Shown: piece after piece, positions 52,565 to 61,336 of the stretch
How positions within the stretch are numbered: the first letter of the stretch is position 1
Layout of the letters: each line of letters opens with the position of its first letter
Assembly: GCF_000429925.1 (NCBI RefSeq)
Contig: NZ_KE386985.1
Coordinates: 285,739-349,738, forward strand
DNA length: 64,000 nt
Origin: Desulfatirhabdium butyrativorans DSM 18734
GTDB taxonomy: Bacteria > Desulfobacterota > Desulfobacteria > Desulfobacterales > Desulfatirhabdiaceae
Direction: 5' to 3'
Translations under genes and position numbers: made by a program
The notes under the pieces: model-generated
Databases searched by the model: none
Told to the model about the DNA's origin: nothing
The model's input: the letters and a program-made list of their open reading frames with translations, nothing else

Positions 52565-54991
52565 TCAGGCCGCCTTCGCAAAGCTTCGGTCGCGTTCTTC
52601 GGGTCCGGACTGAGTTTCACGAATCTGTTGCGTACTTTGTTGCGTTTGAAATCCGATGACCAGAATCAGCAAACCGATCAGGGCATCCATATCCTGATGG
52701 GTCAACCGGTCGTTCAACAGATCTTGTCGAAGGCATTCGATGAGGCTGACCGGCGGCTGACCTTTTAAGAGGATATTCAGGGTCATGCGCCATGAACTGT
52801 CTTCGTTCCAGAGTCGTTCAAAATCGCACAGACATTCCCGAAGGGTCTGCAAGGCTTCCGAAAGATGTTCTTTGGAAAGTGTCTTCCGGTAATAGGACTC
52901 CGCAGCCCCGTTGAACTCACTGCTGTTCAGCCGGAAGGGATCCGATGCGCCAGCGTGGGCCAAAATATCCTTGACCAGCCGTTGGGATGCCGCGGTGTCC
53001 GGCGCATTCGATATCCGATTTTCCAGATCGTCGATTTCAGGCTGAAGCTGCATCAGCTCGATCAAGTCGGCTGCATCTTTCCGAATCAATCGAAGGAGCG
53101 CTTTTCTGTATTCCAGTTGATATACCCGTACATATCCCGGATAGCGGGTGCTGAACCGGGTACGACGAACCTCTTTCAGAATGTTCTGCATGAAGGCATT
53201 GGGGGTATCGATCTTGACGAAAAACGTGGGCAGCCCGACTGCCGCGCCGAAGGTGATCTGGCGCCGTTCGCTTTCCACAAAAGGCGTATCCGGGATCGAG
53301 GAATGGGCGACATCGCCTTGAACGATGTATTTTGCGGCCAGTGCGTTGATCAGCGTCTGGAGGGATGCTGCAGGCCCCATGTCGTTCAGCAGAGATGGAA
53401 ACAGGCTGTAGAAACGCCCTTCGAATCCGAAGAACCCGTGCACGTCCGCCTGGCGCATACGATAGAACAGGTAGAGCGCCATGCGGCTGTCGAATACCCC
53501 CAATTCTGTCAGATCGCGTTTGAGCCGAACGTCGTTTCCGATGTGGCCATCCAGAGCCGGGCTTTCGTTTGTGCTGAGCAGGGCTACCAGATAATCGATC
53601 AGCCGGAAATCCGGAACGAGATCCCCCTTGAGACCGAAAATTCGACCGATTGCTGCATCGAGCCATTCCGGACCCATCGGGGTGACCGGAACGCCGAAAA
53701 ACTTCAGCCTGGCTTTTTTCTTCCACCGTCTCCACAGCATCCGCAGATGAGTGAAATCGAGCTCATGGGGCAGGAATCCAAGCGCTTTTTCCGGATGAAA
53801 CTGCTGAAAATCCAGGCGATAAGGCGCTGCTGCATAGGTGTTGATGAACAGCGGCAGAAAATGCTCGAAAATCTTGATGACGAGATCCCCGAAGCGCTTT
53901 TCTTCGGCGGCCTTGAAGCTCATTTCCGGATCGTGATAGAGCCGAAGCAGTTTCCGGCTGCTGATGCTGATATGGGTGCCGTTGTTGGCGAGACTCACAT
54001 TCGATAGATTGGGCAAGACCACGAGATTGGACTGGATGATGCCGGCATCGCGAAGTTTGCTCACGGCGTTCAACTGGCTTCTGGACAGCACCCGGTGGCA
54101 GACGTGCATGTAGTCTTGTTTGCTTTCCCCCAAATCCCATCCGGAAAGACATGGGTTCATGAACAATTGTCTGTAGAAGGCATCCGGAATGACATTGTTG
54201 AGCGCGATCAGGCGTTGCGGCGGATTGGGTGCAAAGCAGATTTGCGCTTCCTGACCATGATGCCGGAGCATGAAATGATGATTGCCGTAAACGACCAGAA
54301 GATGGGTCAGCAGATGGCGCAACAGGGTTTCTTGGGCAACGGCCCGACCCATCCGGGTTTCCACGGTCATCGGGGAAGGATAAAAGGAAAATGTTTCCGG
54401 CGAGGTATTGTCACTGAGAAAGTGCGGCAACATGTTTTCCCCGAGTTGTTGCAACGAAATCGGGGTGTTTTGGGTTTGACCGATATACTGGGCCAGCCCC
54501 AGTTTGATGAAATAGCTCACCGGAATACGGAGCCATTTCTCCTGGTTCCGATCAAAGAAAAACCGGTCGATATCCGAACGGAAAGGTCCGCCCGGATTTC
54601 GTTTATCCGCGAGCATGTCGGTCTGCAGGATGTTCAGGGCGTAGGCGTTCAGCAGATCAACCGGAAAACGGACCCAACTGTTTTCCCAGACATTGCCGGC
54701 ATGCTCATCCAGAAAGGTCCTCAGTTTTAAAAATGGTTTTTCGGTGCTTTCTTCCGATTCAACGCGTTTTCGCAAATTCCGGTAAAATGTGGAATCCCGA
54801 ATGATGATGGGCAAATCGACCGACTGCTTTCCGCCGGATACCGTTGATAGCAATTCGTTTTCCACGCCTGCCGCCGCATCTTCCGGTACGAATGGCAGGC
54901 TTTGGACAAACCGGTCCCTGGATGATCGGTCGATTTCCAGAACCCGATCCCAATCCAAGGAAGCATCAGGTTGTACTGAAGGAGTATTCAT
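52565..54991 (-). CDS. Large conserved-looking protein of unknown function (808 residues)
   Basis: I do not recognise this protein. It opens the minus-strand cluster, AGGAA before ATG, and its stop is two bases from the decarboxylase start. It has no signal peptide and no obvious membrane segment. Notable stretches are YGNHHFMLRHHGQEAQICFA near residue 238, SNLVVLPNLSNVSLANNGTHIS, a basic piece MLWRRWKKKARLKFFG near residue 427, and a helical C-terminal third. The length and the His-rich segment would allow an enzyme. Ordinary base composition and a clean frame argue that it is a real gene. Confidence 0.7.
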   Translation of the reverse strand: MNTPSVQPDASLDWDRVLEIDRSSRDRFVQSLPFVPEDAAAGVENELLSTVSGGKQSVDLPIIIRDSTFYRNLRKRVESEESTEKPFLKLRTFLDEHAGNVWENSWVRFPVDLLNAYALNILQTDMLADKRNPGGPFRSDIDRFFFDRNQEKWLRIPVSYFIKLGLAQYIGQTQNTPISLQQLGENMLPHFLSDNTSPETFSFYPSPMTVETRMGRAVAQETLLRHLLTHLLVVYGNHHFMLRHHGQEAQICFAPNPPQRLIALNNVIPDAFYRQLFMNPCLSGWDLGESKQDYMHVCHRVLSRSQLNAVSKLRDAGIIQSNLVVLPNLSNVSLANNGTHISISSRKLLRLYHDPEMSFKAAEEKRFGDLVIKIFEHFLPLFINTYAAAPYRLDFQQFHPEKALGFLPHELDFTHLRMLWRRWKKKARLKFFGVPVTPMGPEWLDAAIGRIFGLKGDLVPDFRLIDYLVALLSTNESPALDGHIGNDVRLKRDLTELGVFDSRMALYLFYRMRQADVHGFFGFEGRFYSLFPSLLNDMGPAASLQTLINALAAKYIVQGDVAHSSIPDTPFVESERRQITFGAAVGLPTFFVKIDTPNAFMQNILKEVRRTRFSTRYPGYVRVYQLEYRKALLRLIRKDAADLIELMQLQPEIDDLENRISNAPDTAASQRLVKDILAHAGASDPFRLNSSEFNGAAESYYRKTLSKEHLSEALQTLRECLCDFERLWNEDSSWRMTLNILLKGQPPVSLIECLRQDLLNDRLTHQDMDALIGLLILVIGFQTQQSTQQIRETQSGPEERDRSFAKAA

Positions 54992-55293
54992 GGGTATTCC
55001 TGTTGCGTAAAAGGGTTATTTCCCAAAATGGCTCAGCCTGAGGCAACGCCACATGATTGACTTGAGAAAACAGACCTCTGTTCCGTCACCCCGGCGAAAG
55101 CCGGGCTCCAGAAACAGCATGCGATTTGGATCGCAGCTTGCGCCTTGAAAATCCACCGGCTTTCATCGGGGTGACCGAACGATTTTCATCCCCGGATGTG
55201 GCATCCGGCGCCATGAAAATTAAATCGGAATACGGTATCCGATTCTTTCAACAGCCAACGAGGGCTCAGGTCAATGACATCGAGCCTTCTGCA
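54992..55293. other. Intergenic region with a MITE-like inverted repeat
   Basis: Apart from the element at 55084-55176 nothing is seen in these 302 bp. The unknown 808-residue gene and phoH are both on the minus strand, so this holds the cluster promoter. Confidence 0.5.
55084..55176. repeat. REP/MITE-like inverted repeat pair
   Basis: CGTCACCCCGGCGAAAGCCGG at the left, of the very common GTCACCCCGGCGAAAGCCGGG family, returns inverted as CCGGCTTTCATCGGGGTGAC at the right. The 93-bp unit looks like a non-autonomous palindromic element. A degenerate relative truncates the PIN remnant at 18582. Confidence 0.75.
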
Positions 55294-56661
55294 CTATAGA
55301 AGATTGCTGGCCAGCTCGGACAACTCCGAGCGTTCCCCTTTTTCCAGGTTGATATGCGCATAGAGCTTTTGTCCGTGCATTTTTTCGATCAGATAACTCA
55401 GGCCGTTGGACTGCGTGTTGAGATAGGGATGATCGATCTGGAAGATGTCGCCTGTCAGAACGACCTTGGTGTTTTCCCCGGCCCGGGTGATGATGGTCTT
55501 GACCTCGTGGGGGGTGAGGTTCTGGGCTTCGTCGACAATGAAGAAAATGTTCACGAGGCTTCGCCCCCGAATATAGGCCAGAGCCGAAATGAGCAGTTTC
55601 TGTTCTTCCAGCAGCCGATTGACGGCGTCTCGGGTCGATTCCGATTTTCCGTACTGGGAGCGGATCACGCTCAGGTTGTCGAACAACGGCTGCATGTATG
55701 GATCGAGTTTTGAGTGAATGTCTCCGGGCAGAAAGCCAATGTCCTTGTTGCTGAGCGGAACGACCGGCCGCGCCAGAAAAATCTGGCGATAATTCTTTTT
55801 TCGGTGCAGTGCGGCTGCCAGTGCCAGCAGGGTTTTTCCCGTTCCGGCTTTACCGGTCAGGGTGATGAGCTGGACATTGCTGTTTGTCAGGGCATCCAGG
55901 GCAAAGGTTTGCTCGGCGTTTCGGGGAATGATCCCGAAGGCCGGATTTTTTTCGATTTTTCGAATGGTTCGGTTGCCGGGATCATAGACGGCCAGAACCG
56001 ACCGGGAAGCGTTCCGCAGGATGAAATATTCGTTGGCTACGGGTTCCCGCTCCAGGGTGAGCATTCCTGGATCGATCTCGAACGGCTGCTCATAGAAGTG
56101 CTGCATCACGTTTTCCGGAACGTTTTCGATGCGGCGTTTTCCCGTGTAAAGAGCGGTGATGTCCTTGACCTGATCGCTTTTGTAATCCTGCGCAGGCAGC
56201 CCGATCGATTTGGCCTTGATGCGGAGGTTTACGTCCTTGGAAACCAGGATGATTTCCCGGGAAGGTTTTTCTTTTGCGGCATGATAGGCGATGTTGAGGA
56301 CATGGTGATCGGCGCGGTTATCCGAAAAGCTTCGCTGGATGTCCGGATCGAAGGGGACATCCAGCTTGACCGTGATTTTGCCAAGACCTGGCCCGATGGG
56401 AACTCCGCCGTTGAACAGGTGCTCGCCGCAGAGTGCATCCAGGGTCCGGACAAATTCCCGGGCATGAAAGTTCAGCATTTCGCTTCCCTTTTTGAACTGG
56501 TCCAGCTCTTCAAGAACCGTGACGGGGATGACGACATCGTTTGCTCCGAACTGATAAATGCAGGAGCTGTCGTGCAGGATGACATTGGTGTCCAGAATGA
56601 AAACCTTCTTCTTGTTTCTCGGCATGCGTTTTCCTGGGGTTCGGGTTTTGGGTTTGGGCAT
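55294..56661 (-). CDS. phoH: PIN-PhoH family ATPase
   Basis: The 455-residue protein joins an N-terminal PIN ribonuclease domain (KVFILDTNVILHDSSC near residue 19, VLEELDQFKKG, NRADHHVLNIA) to a C-terminal PhoH ATPase (Walker A LTGKAGTGKTLLALA, Walker B NIFFIVDEAQNLTPHE). PhoH2-type proteins unwind and cut RNA; the name comes from phosphate starvation. The start at 56661 (MPKPKTRT) follows GGAG, and an ATG at 56625 is also possible. It is preceded by the stub of an olsF gene and a candidate Pho box. Confidence 0.93.
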   Translation of the reverse strand: MPKPKTRTPGKRMPRNKKKVFILDTNVILHDSSCIYQFGANDVVIPVTVLEELDQFKKGSEMLNFHAREFVRTLDALCGEHLFNGGVPIGPGLGKITVKLDVPFDPDIQRSFSDNRADHHVLNIAYHAAKEKPSREIILVSKDVNLRIKAKSIGLPAQDYKSDQVKDITALYTGKRRIENVPENVMQHFYEQPFEIDPGMLTLEREPVANEYFILRNASRSVLAVYDPGNRTIRKIEKNPAFGIIPRNAEQTFALDALTNSNVQLITLTGKAGTGKTLLALAAALHRKKNYRQIFLARPVVPLSNKDIGFLPGDIHSKLDPYMQPLFDNLSVIRSQYGKSESTRDAVNRLLEEQKLLISALAYIRGRSLVNIFFIVDEAQNLTPHEVKTIITRAGENTKVVLTGDIFQIDHPYLNTQSNGLSYLIEKMHGQKLYAHINLEKGERSELSELASNLL

Positions 56662-56830
56662 CGGGTGCTCCGATGAATCGCCTGCAAATGGGCTTATGGG
56701 TTTTCTCGGGATCGATCAGCATCAGGCCATCGATGACCTCCGAAAAATCCCTGTCGATGTTATATCCAAGCACTTTGCCGTTGAGGTGGAGTTCATGGTT
56801 GCGCTTGGTCGGCATTCCTTTGCCGTTTGC
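56657..56830 (-). pseudogene. 3-prime stub of a second olsF-like gene
   Basis: The minus-strand frame reads NGKGMPTKRNHELHLNGKVL and then GYNIDRDFSEVIDGLM, DPEKTHKPICRRFIGAPDA. The intact protein at 40195-41979 ends DGKGIPVLLKHYLKLNGKVL, GFNIDDKFSDVIDALI, RFIRATDA. Only the last 57 or so codons are left, fused to the Pho box leader, and the old stop codon is lost, so the frame runs on over phoH. Confidence 0.85.
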
Positions 56831-56858
56831 TATGTTTTTACGCAGGATTTGTTTGAGC

Positions 56859-56894
56859 AATATTCAGCGAATATTAATTTTTGCTAATGATTCG
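56859..56894 (-). promoter_or_regulatory. Candidate Pho box 5, upstream of phoH
   Basis: On the minus strand ATTAATATTCGCTGAATA (56861-56878), preceded by CGAATCATTAGC. It agrees with the box upstream of olsF at 33 of 36 positions and lies about 200 bp before the phoH ATG, with only the olsF stub between. Confidence 0.6.
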
Positions 56895-57249
56895 GACCAG
56901 CATCCCACAGCCCTTCGAATGGGCTCAGAAGTGTGGAACGCTGGATCGCGCATGGGCTCATTTCGCTATACAATATTCCGGTTGATTTGATATGATGATT
57001 CATTTGTCAGAAGGTCGAATGACAGGGTAAAAGGCAGCGCAAACGCAGGGGGGCGTTGCGACGCGCCCATCGGTTCCCGGGGGCGGCAACTATCGCCATG
57101 AGCATTTCTTGATTATTTGCGGCGTTGCAGCCTTGCGTTATGGCGTCCTTGCTCTATGATGTTTGCCGTTCTTTCTGTTTCACGGTTCCTTCCTGATTCA
57201 TGTATCGACATTGGAAACCCCAACCCCAACATGGAAAGGTGGCTTGCTT
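56895..57249. other. Divergent gap between phoH and carB
   Basis: It should contain the carB promoter; I cannot fix it. The stretch 57078-57107 (CCCGGGGGCGGCAAC...) resembles 18627-18656 at about 24 of 30 bases, a minor dispersed repeat. Confidence 0.4.
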
Positions 57250-60200
57250 ATGCCCAAAAGAGACGACATCCACAAGGTGCTCATCATCGGCTCCGGTCCC
57301 ATCATCATCGGTCAAGCATGTGAATTCGATTATTCCGGTACCCAAGCCTGCAAAGCCCTGCGCAAATTGAACTACCGCATCGTTCTGGTAAACTCGAATC
57401 CAGCCACCATCATGACGGATCCCGGTATGGCCGATGTGACCTACCTGGAGCCCTTGACCGTCGAATCCCTCGAAAAAATCATCGAAAAGGAGCGTCCCGA
57501 TGCCGTACTGCCCAACCTGGGCGGTCAGACCGGACTCAATCTCACATCCCAACTCCATCAGCAGGGCATTCTGGACCGCTACGGTGTTCGGATCATCGGT
57601 GTACAGGCCGATGCCATCGAACGAGGCGAAGATCGCATTGCCTTCAAGGAAACGATGAACCGGTTGGGTATTGAAATGCCCAAGAGCAGCCCAGCCTTCA
57701 GCGTCGAAGAGGCCGAAACGATCGCAGCCGAATTGGGCTATCCGGTTGTCATCCGACCGGCCTATACCCTGGGCGGAACCGGCGGTGGACTGGTGTACAA
57801 TGTTGAAGAGCTCCGCACGGTGGCAAGCCGCGGCATTGCAGCGAGCATGGTCGGCCAGATTTTGGTGGAAGAATCGGTGCTGGGCTGGGAAGAGCTGGAG
57901 CTGGAAGTGGTGAGGGATGCAAAAAGTCAGAAGATTACCGTCTGCTTCATCGAAAATGTGGATGCCATGGGGGTTCACACGGGGGATTCCTATTGCACTG
58001 CACCCATGATGACGATCGATCCGGCATTGCAGAAGCGCCTTCAGAAAGCATCCTATGCCATCGTGGATGCCATCGAAGTCATCGGTGGAACCAATATCCA
58101 GTTTGCGCACAATCCGCAAACCGGTCGGGTGGTCGTCATCGAAATCAACCCCAGAACCTCGCGCTCATCCGCCCTGGCCTCCAAGGCTACCGGATTTCCC
58201 ATCGCATTGATTTCGGCCATGCTTGCAGCAGGCGTGAACCTCGATGAAATACCCTATTGGAAGGAAGGCACCCTCGAAAAATATGCTCCCTGGGGCGAGT
58301 ACGTGGTGGTGAAGTTTGCCCGTTGGGCTTTCGAAAAATTTCCGAAGTCGGAAGACTGCCTTGGCACACAGATGCGGGCGGTTGGAGAGGTGATGAGTAT
58401 CGGCAAGCACTACAAGGAAGCGATGCAAAAAGCCATTCGTTCTTTGGAAATCGGTCGATACGGCTTGGGTTTTGCGAAGGATTTTCATCAAAAATCGCTT
58501 GCGGAGTTGCTGCAGAAGCTAACCGTTCCCACGAGCGAACGCTATTTCCTGTTGTACGAAGCCCTGCGAAAAGGCGCCGACATCGAGACCCTCTATCGCA
58601 TGACCTTCATCAAACCCTGGTTTTTGGAACAGATGCGGGAACTGGTGGCGCTGGAAGAAGAAATTCTCGCCTGCCGGGGCCGAGAACTTCCGGAGAACCT
58701 TCTGCGCAAAGCCAAACAGGATGGGTTTAGCGATCGCTATCTGGCGATGTTGTTGAACGATTCCGAGGCGGCCATCCGCGAACGTCGAAAACGTCTGGGG
58801 ATCGTTCAGGGATGGCATATTCTTCCGGTCAGTGGCGTTGAAAATGCAGCCTATTACTATTCGACTTACAACGGCGCCGATCAGGTCGTGACCAGCGACC
58901 AGCCAAAGGTCATGGTACTGGGAGGTGGCCCCAACCGCATCGGCCAAGGTATCGAATTCGACTATTGTTGTGTGCATGCCGCCTTTTCGCTTCGGGAAAT
59001 GGGCTATGAATCCATCATGGTCAACTGCAATCCCGAAACGGTTTCAACAGACTACGACACCTCGGATAAACTCTATTTCGAACCCGTGACCGTAGAGGAT
59101 GTGCTTGCCATCTACGAAAAGGAAAAGCCTGAAGGTGTCATCGTCCAGTTTGGTGGTCAGACCCCGCTCAATATCGCAAGGGAGCTGGCGGATGCTGGAG
59201 TGACCATCCTTGGGACTTCACCGGATGCCATCGATTTGGCGGAAGATCGGGATCGTTTTCGCAAGCGGATGGCTTCCCTCGGAATTCCGATGCCGGAATC
59301 CGGTATGGCCAGCAACCTGGATGAGGCATTGGCCGTGGCCGGGCGTATCGGCTATCCGCTGATGGTTCGGCCTTCTTATGTTCTGGGAGGCAGAGGCATG
59401 GAGGTGGTGCACGATGAAGGAATGTTGCGCGAATACGTGACGGCTGCCGTTGGTGTCACGCCGGACAGGCCCATCCTGATCGATCGTTTTCTGGTGGATG
59501 CCATCGAGGCGGAGGCGGATGCCGTTGCAGACGGGAAAGACGCTTTCGTTCCAGCGGTCATGGAGCATATCGAAAGGGCGGGCATTCATTCGGGGGATTC
59601 CGCCTGTGTGATACCGCCCATCAGCATTCCACCGAGACATCTTGAAACCATTCGGGAATATACCCGAAAGATCGCGGTGGAACTTCATGTTGTCGGCCTG
59701 ATGAACATCCAGTATGCCATCGCAAAGGATACGGTCTACGTACTGGAAGCCAACCCGAGGGCGTCCCGGACGGTGCCGCTGGTATCCAAGGTCTGCAACA
59801 TTCCCATGGCAAGACTGGCCACCCAGCTCATGCTCGGAAAATCCCTGGCGGATCTCGGGCTTTCTCAAACCCGGCGCCTCGGACATTATGGCGTCAAGGA
59901 ATCGGTATTCCCCTTCAACATGTTTCCAGAGGTGGATCCGGTTCTGGGTCCCGAAATGCGATCCACCGGTGAAGTGCTGGGGATGGCTGAATCGTTTGGT
60001 CTTGCATTTTACAAGGCGGAGGAAGCGGCCATGCAGCGGCTTCCTCTGGAAGGAAGCGTTTTGTTTACGGTGACGGACAGCGACAAGCCAGCAGCGTTGG
60101 AGGTGGCCAAGCGGTTTCGTCAACTGGGTTTTGCGGTTCGGGCAACCCGGGGCACCCATCATTTTTTTGCAGCCAATGGATTGAAGGCTGAGCGGATTGA

Positions 60201-60453
60201 CAAGATGCATGAGGGAAGACCGAATATTGTGGATGCCATCAAGAACCGGGAAATTCAGCTCGTGATCAACACCCCCGGCGGTCGGCGAAGCGAGCATGAC
60301 GATTCCTACATCCGCAAGGCGGCCGTGAAGTTCAAGATTCCGTACATCACGACGATAGCGGCAGCAGAAGCGGCAGCCAGAGGCATCGAGGCTTGGCAAA
60401 AAGGTCACGACCGTGTGAAATCGCTACAGGAATACCATGCGGAGATTCGGTAG
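57250..60453 (+). CDS. carB: Carbamoyl-phosphate synthase large subunit
   Basis: Makes carbamoyl phosphate for arginine and pyrimidines from bicarbonate, two ATP and ammonia supplied by CarA. The 1067-residue protein has two ATP-grasp halves, starting with GSGPIIIGQACEFDYSG and GGGPNRIGQGIEFDY, and a C-terminal allosteric domain (LFTVTDSDKPAALEVAKRF, VINTPGGRRSEHD). I start at ATG 57250 (MPKRDDIHK) after AAAGGTGG, since the upstream extension to 57163 does not match the family. carA is not adjacent. Confidence 0.96.
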   Translation: MPKRDDIHKVLIIGSGPIIIGQACEFDYSGTQACKALRKLNYRIVLVNSNPATIMTDPGMADVTYLEPLTVESLEKIIEKERPDAVLPNLGGQTGLNLTSQLHQQGILDRYGVRIIGVQADAIERGEDRIAFKETMNRLGIEMPKSSPAFSVEEAETIAAELGYPVVIRPAYTLGGTGGGLVYNVEELRTVASRGIAASMVGQILVEESVLGWEELELEVVRDAKSQKITVCFIENVDAMGVHTGDSYCTAPMMTIDPALQKRLQKASYAIVDAIEVIGGTNIQFAHNPQTGRVVVIEINPRTSRSSALASKATGFPIALISAMLAAGVNLDEIPYWKEGTLEKYAPWGEYVVVKFARWAFEKFPKSEDCLGTQMRAVGEVMSIGKHYKEAMQKAIRSLEIGRYGLGFAKDFHQKSLAELLQKLTVPTSERYFLLYEALRKGADIETLYRMTFIKPWFLEQMRELVALEEEILACRGRELPENLLRKAKQDGFSDRYLAMLLNDSEAAIRERRKRLGIVQGWHILPVSGVENAAYYYSTYNGADQVVTSDQPKVMVLGGGPNRIGQGIEFDYCCVHAAFSLREMGYESIMVNCNPETVSTDYDTSDKLYFEPVTVEDVLAIYEKEKPEGVIVQFGGQTPLNIARELADAGVTILGTSPDAIDLAEDRDRFRKRMASLGIPMPESGMASNLDEALAVAGRIGYPLMVRPSYVLGGRGMEVVHDEGMLREYVTAAVGVTPDRPILIDRFLVDAIEAEADAVADGKDAFVPAVMEHIERAGIHSGDSACVIPPISIPPRHLETIREYTRKIAVELHVVGLMNIQYAIAKDTVYVLEANPRASRTVPLVSKVCNIPMARLATQLMLGKSLADLGLSQTRRLGHYGVKESVFPFNMFPEVDPVLGPEMRSTGEVLGMAESFGLAFYKAEEAAMQRLPLEGSVLFTVTDSDKPAALEVAKRFRQLGFAVRATRGTHHFFAANGLKAERIDKMHEGRPNIVDAIKNREIQLVINTPGGRRSEHDDSYIRKAAVKFKIPYITTIAAAEAAARGIEAWQKGHDRVKSLQEYHAEIR

Positions 60454-60748
60454 GATTTGATAGACTCACAAAAAGTCTCTTTAACCCCGATTTTCCGTAA
60501 TTGCCAGGTCTGAGCATGAGGGCGGGTCGCTTTTCCTCTGAGGAGCAAAAAGGCGCCCGCTTCCATGCGGGTGTTTGAAGCCAATTGACTTTTTACAAGA
60601 CCGTCAATTTTTGGTGGACAAATGTCCAGGCAAAAAACAGTGGGGATTTTCCAGGGCGCTTGCATCGATCGATAGCGATGTTGAACAGCAATTCATGGAC
60701 TTCCGTTCAGCCACAATATGCGATGCAAGACACCTGGGGGTTGCCGCA

Positions 60749-61099
60749 TCATCGAACGAGGGACAGGAACCATCCCACGAAAACGATCCCGACCCACACC
60801 ACCGATAAGATGCCAAGGGCCTTCTGCCAGTTTCCACCGAAATAGCCCTTGAACGTGTTCTGAATCCAGGCCCAGTTGAAGCTCAGGTGGATGGGCAAAA
60901 GGATCAGGAAGCCAATGGCGAGATAAAAATGAATATTTCCCCACTGGTGCTTGTGCAGCCACAAGAAATAATGCGTCGGTGCTGTAGGGCCGCCTCCCTG
61001 GGGTATGGCAAACGCCAGGATCAGTCCGACCACCAGCAAACTGCAGAAATCCACGAACATCAGGCAATCCACCAGCCACTTCATATCCGACTTTTTCAT
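60749..61099 (-). CDS. DUF4405-type membrane protein
   Basis: The 116-residue product has three to four membrane helices (MFVDFCSLLVVGLILAFAIP, FYLAIGFLILLPIHLSFNW, LGILSVVWVGIVFVGWF) with histidines placed as in cytochrome b-like DUF4405 proteins (LWLHKHQWGNIHFYL). Heme binding is plausible, but the family is not well characterised. GGAGA lies a few bases before the ATG at 61099. It is a separate unit. Confidence 0.75.
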   Translation of the reverse strand: MKKSDMKWLVDCLMFVDFCSLLVVGLILAFAIPQGGGPTAPTHYFLWLHKHQWGNIHFYLAIGFLILLPIHLSFNWAWIQNTFKGYFGGNWQKALGILSVVWVGIVFVGWFLSLVR

Positions 61100-61129
61100 C
61101 ACGTCTCCTTTTTCTATCCCAGTCTTGTT

Positions 61130-61336
61130 TTATAACCGGAAATCCGAAGTCTTTCTCGGCGCTGGTTCAGGCTTTACCCATTCCATGGCTTCGGCAAGGA
61201 AACCGATATATGTGTCCAGATCGCAGGTTTCGTTGTGCCGACGCGCTTCCCGAAAGGCCGCCCTTCTGCTCTCGTCCCGAGCGTCGAGCAGCATTTCCAT
61301 CCGTATCTCATCCGTCAATTTCCTGAAGCCACTCAT
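61130..61336 (-). CDS. Small hypothetical protein after the nucleotidyltransferase
   Basis: The 68-residue product (MSGFRKLTDEIRMEMLLDARDESRRAA...) is charged and helical. I do not recognise it. It overlaps the end of the nucleotidyltransferase gene by 29 bases, an arrangement common for two-gene nucleotidyltransferase modules, so it may be its partner. Confidence 0.5.
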   Translation of the reverse strand: MSGFRKLTDEIRMEMLLDARDESRRAAFREARRHNETCDLDTYIGFLAEAMEWVKPEPAPRKTSDFRL

